Source: Microbispora rosea subsp. aerata (GTDB taxonomy: Bacteria > Actinomycetota > Actinomycetes > Streptosporangiales > Streptosporangiaceae). From it: a DNA stretch of 43,342 nucleotides. Position numbers and translations under genes: made by a program. The stretch spans positions 1-43,342 of the forward strand of contig NZ_BMPY01000045.1 in assembly GCF_014647835.1 (NCBI RefSeq), given 5' to 3'. Positions within the stretch are counted from its first letter, which is position 1. Every line of letters begins with the position of its first letter. This document shows positions 41,615-43,342 of the stretch, one piece after another. The notes below the pieces were generated by a model that saw nothing but the letters and a program-made list of their open reading frames with translations, was not told where the DNA came from and searched no databases.

Positions 41615-43342
41615 GTGGACCTGTTTGACGTAGATCCCGGGCACTCTCCTCGTTCGTATTGTGCTGACGGTGAGTGGTGGGATCAGTTGATCGCCGGTTC
41701 GCCGCTGTGGTCGCCGGACGGCTCATCGGCCCGTGACGGCCGCCGCCCCGGATCTTTCTCGATTGCATCATGGGCGGCCGACATTCTGGGCAGTGGTCCG
41801 GCCCCCGGCGCCGATGGATCCGCGAGCGGATCCGTGAGCGGCAGCGCCGCGTTCACGGGCAGCACACGGGGCGGCGACGCACCCGACACCGGCACGCGCG
41901 ACGCCGCCCTGCGGAAGACAACCGGCAGCACACATCGCGGTGGGAGCCGGACCGCCGACGGTCGCAGAGTCCGGGGCGCTGCTTTTGGCGCTGTTTTCAG
42001 CGGCTCCCGAGGCGTTGACGCCGTCGCCGGCAGTGGAGCATGCGACGGCGCGGGGACGCGCCCCGGTGCGGGGGCATGTCACGGTGCGGGCACCGGCCGT
42101 GGTGCGTCCGGGAGTGGTCGTGCGGCCGACACTGTGATCGGCAACGCTGCCCGGGATGCCACCGTTGCCGATCACAGGGCCGGTGCCGGTGCCGGCGGTT
42201 GCGGCGGGTGTGCCGATGGCACGACTGCCGGTGCCGGGAGCGCTACCCGCAACGGGGACGGCTTTACCGTCGGCGGCACGACGTCCGGTGATGAGCGCGA
42301 GCGCGCTCGTGGCGGGCGTGCCAACAGCGCGGCTGCCGGCGCCGGTCGCGCCCGCACCGACGGGGTTGCCAGCGCTGGCATGCGCGCTGGTGCCCGTGCT
42401 GATACCGGCGAGCGGGATGCCGACGCGGCTGCCGGCAGTGAGCGTGCCGGTGGCGCAGGCCCTGGAGCCGTCGCCGACGGTGGTTCCGGCACTGGTTCTG
42501 ATCGCGCGGGTGCTGGCGCGTCTGCCGGCAGCGACCGTGCCGGTGGTGATAGCGCTGCCCGGGATAGGGGCCGCTTCGCCCGCAGTGGTACGGCACCCGG
42601 CGATCAGCATGCTTGTGGTGGGCGTGCCGGTGGTGCCGGTGCCGGTCGTGTTGGTGCCGGCGCTGGTGCGGGCGTCGCGGGTGTCGATGAGGGTGCGGGT
42701 GGCGCTGGTGCGGGTGGTGGCCGTGCCCGGTCGCCGTGGGCGGTGGTGGTGTCGGTGCGTGAGGCGGCGCGGGAGCTGGTGGTGACGCCGGTCCCGGAGG
42801 ACCCGGACGTGTGCCTGGCCGGGGTGGAGGAGTTGTTGTTCGCCCAGGATCGGATCACGTGTGCGGTGGCCGAGTGGGTGGGGCGGGTGCATCGGGCGGG
42901 CCAGGCGAAACAGCATGGGCATGCCTCCACCCGGTCCTGGTTGCGCACCAGTGCGGGGATGACCACGGCCGGGGCGGGCCGGTTGCTCACTTTGGCGGTG
43001 GAGCTGGCGCGTCTGCCCCGGGTGCGGGAGGCGTTCGCCGCCGGGCATCTGGCGGCCGGGGTGGTGGAGGCCATCTGCCAGGCGATCTCGGGCCTGACTG
43101 ATGAGCAAGCGAGGCTGGCTGAGCCGATCCTGCTGGAGCTGGCGGGCAAGGCGGGCCCGGCGGAGGTGGCCAAGGCCGGGCGCTATCTGCGGGCGGTGCT
43201 CGACCCCGACGGGGAAGAACGCGATGAGCAGGCCGACTATGGGCGGCGGTTTCTGCGGGTGCGGCCGGGTGCGGGTGGCGGGATGGAGGGGGAGTTCTAT
43301 CTGCCCCGGGAGGCGGCGGCCCGGCTGCGGGCGTTGCTGGAC
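41615..43342 (+). CDS. DUF222 (13E12-type) protein with long Gly/Ala-rich insert (3' end outside the window)
   Basis: The frame is open from GTG 41615 to the window end, 576 codons without a stop. GTG 41615 follows CAGGAGG by 4 bp, a strong start signal. The N-terminus (FDVDPGHSPRSY, then WWDQLIAGSPLW and IASWAADILG) resembles actinobacterial DUF222 proteins. From about residue 60 to 371 it is Gly/Ala/Arg/Asp-rich low-complexity sequence. From residue 373 a typical DUF222 domain follows: SPWAVVVSVREAARELVV, EELLFAQDRITCAVAEWV, HASTRSWLRTSAGMT and GHLAAGVVEAICQAISGL. These proteins usually end in an HNH nuclease domain, which would lie beyond the window. GC at third codon positions is visibly lower in the insert than in the DUF222 domain. 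Confidence 0.82.
   Translation, partial: MDLFDVDPGHSPRSYCADGEWWDQLIAGSPLWSPDGSSARDGRRPGSFSIASWAADILGSGPAPGADGSASGSVSGSAAFTGSTRGGDAPDTGTRDAALRKTTGSTHRGGSRTADGRRVRGAAFGAVFSGSRGVDAVAGSGACDGAGTRPGAGACHGAGTGRGASGSGRAADTVIGNAARDATVADHRAGAGAGGCGGCADGTTAGAGSATRNGDGFTVGGTTSGDERERARGGRANSAAAGAGRARTDGVASAGMRAGARADTGERDADAAAGSERAGGAGPGAVADGGSGTGSDRAGAGASAGSDRAGGDSAARDRGRFARSGTAPGDQHACGGRAGGAGAGRVGAGAGAGVAGVDEGAGGAGAGGGRARSPWAVVVSVREAARELVVTPVPEDPDVCLAGVEELLFAQDRITCAVAEWVGRVHRAGQAKQHGHASTRSWLRTSAGMTTAGAGRLLTLAVELARLPRVREAFAAGHLAAGVVEAICQAISGLTDEQARLAEPILLELAGKAGPAEVAKAGRYLRAVLDPDGEERDEQADYGRRFLRVRPGAGGGMEGEFYLPREAAARLRALLD
41790..42727 (+). repeat. Low-complexity repeat tract in the DUF222 gene
   Basis: About 940 bp of imperfect repeats rich in GCCGGT, GCCGGC and CTGCCGG words. 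The longer word CTGCCGGCAGxGAxCGTGCCGGT recurs (about 42428 and 42523), with weaker copies about 95-110 bp further left. The tract is open in several frames on both strands, for example a Val/Pro-rich plus frame near 42156-42785 and a Gly/Thr-rich minus frame. I read it as an expanded interdomain linker. Confidence 0.7.

Noticed and set aside
41790-42727. CRISPR array
   Set aside because: The repeats are imperfect, of unequal spacing and in a coding frame; there are no unique spacers of constant length and no cas genes.
42156-42785. A separate Val/Pro-rich plus-strand gene, and minus-strand genes, inside the DUF222 insert
   Set aside because: They have no ribosome-binding site or family similarity, and the DUF222 frame runs through the region without a stop from a strong start at 41615.

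Overview
The window is about 43.3 kb of very GC-rich DNA with dense coding, GTG/TTG starts, many stop/start overlaps and frequent CGTACG words. Gene content (MeaB with a B12 mutase, DAHP synthase of the class II actinobacterial type, DUF222 protein, PadR/permease-prefix pair, HAIR and IdeR/DmdR-type sites) points to a filamentous actinobacterium. The Streptosporangiales are my best guess; this is inference from gene style, not from a marker gene. Almost all of the window reads as ordinary chromosome; only the right end looks like accessory sequence.

Layout: (1) 2-2694, the 3' part of a methylmalonyl-CoA mutase large subunit overlapping its GTPase chaperone meaB, followed by a relic of a PHP-type metallohydrolase. 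(2) 2906-6213, the efeUOB iron uptake operon (minus strand) behind two tandem iron boxes. (3) 6502-13496, housekeeping and orphan genes: ABC-F protein, zinc-ribbon protein, APH-fold kinase, LLM flavin oxidoreductase, two HAD hydrolases, ArfB-type release factor and an alpha/beta hydrolase. (4) 13530-15969, lon protease behind an HspR-type HAIR element. (5) 16183-18737, metNIQ methionine importer. (6) 18805-21814, an acyl-CoA synthetase and an HtrA-type membrane protease. (7) 21834-25061, a sugar ABC importer (binding protein and two permeases) with a large dyad operator and a strong intercistronic hairpin. (8) 25158-30905, cydABDC (cytochrome bd oxidase and its assembly exporter) divergent from a padR gene, with a perfect dyad between them. 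(9) 30865-33628, a permease-prefix membrane protein and two universal stress proteins, one with a DosR-like box. (10) 33850-36246, a secreted ExeM/NucH-type nuclease. (11) 36289-38461, ctaD (aa3 oxidase subunit I) divergent from a thioredoxin. (12) 38583-41194, a FAD monooxygenase followed 11 bp later by class II DAHP synthase. (13) 41615-43342, a DUF222 (13E12-type) gene cut by the window edge and carrying a Gly/Ala-rich low-complexity insert of about 310 codons.

Functional themes: iron supply (efe), respiration under low oxygen (cyd, USPs, PadR) and aerobic respiration (ctaD), proteostasis (lon, htrA, arfB, thioredoxin), and propionate/methylmalonyl metabolism. The most unusual features I see are the cytochrome bd with an almost absent Q-loop and a shortened CydB, the DUF222 gene with its multi-frame-open insert, and several unassigned dyad operators. 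I see no CRISPR array, tRNA, rRNA or intact insertion sequence.
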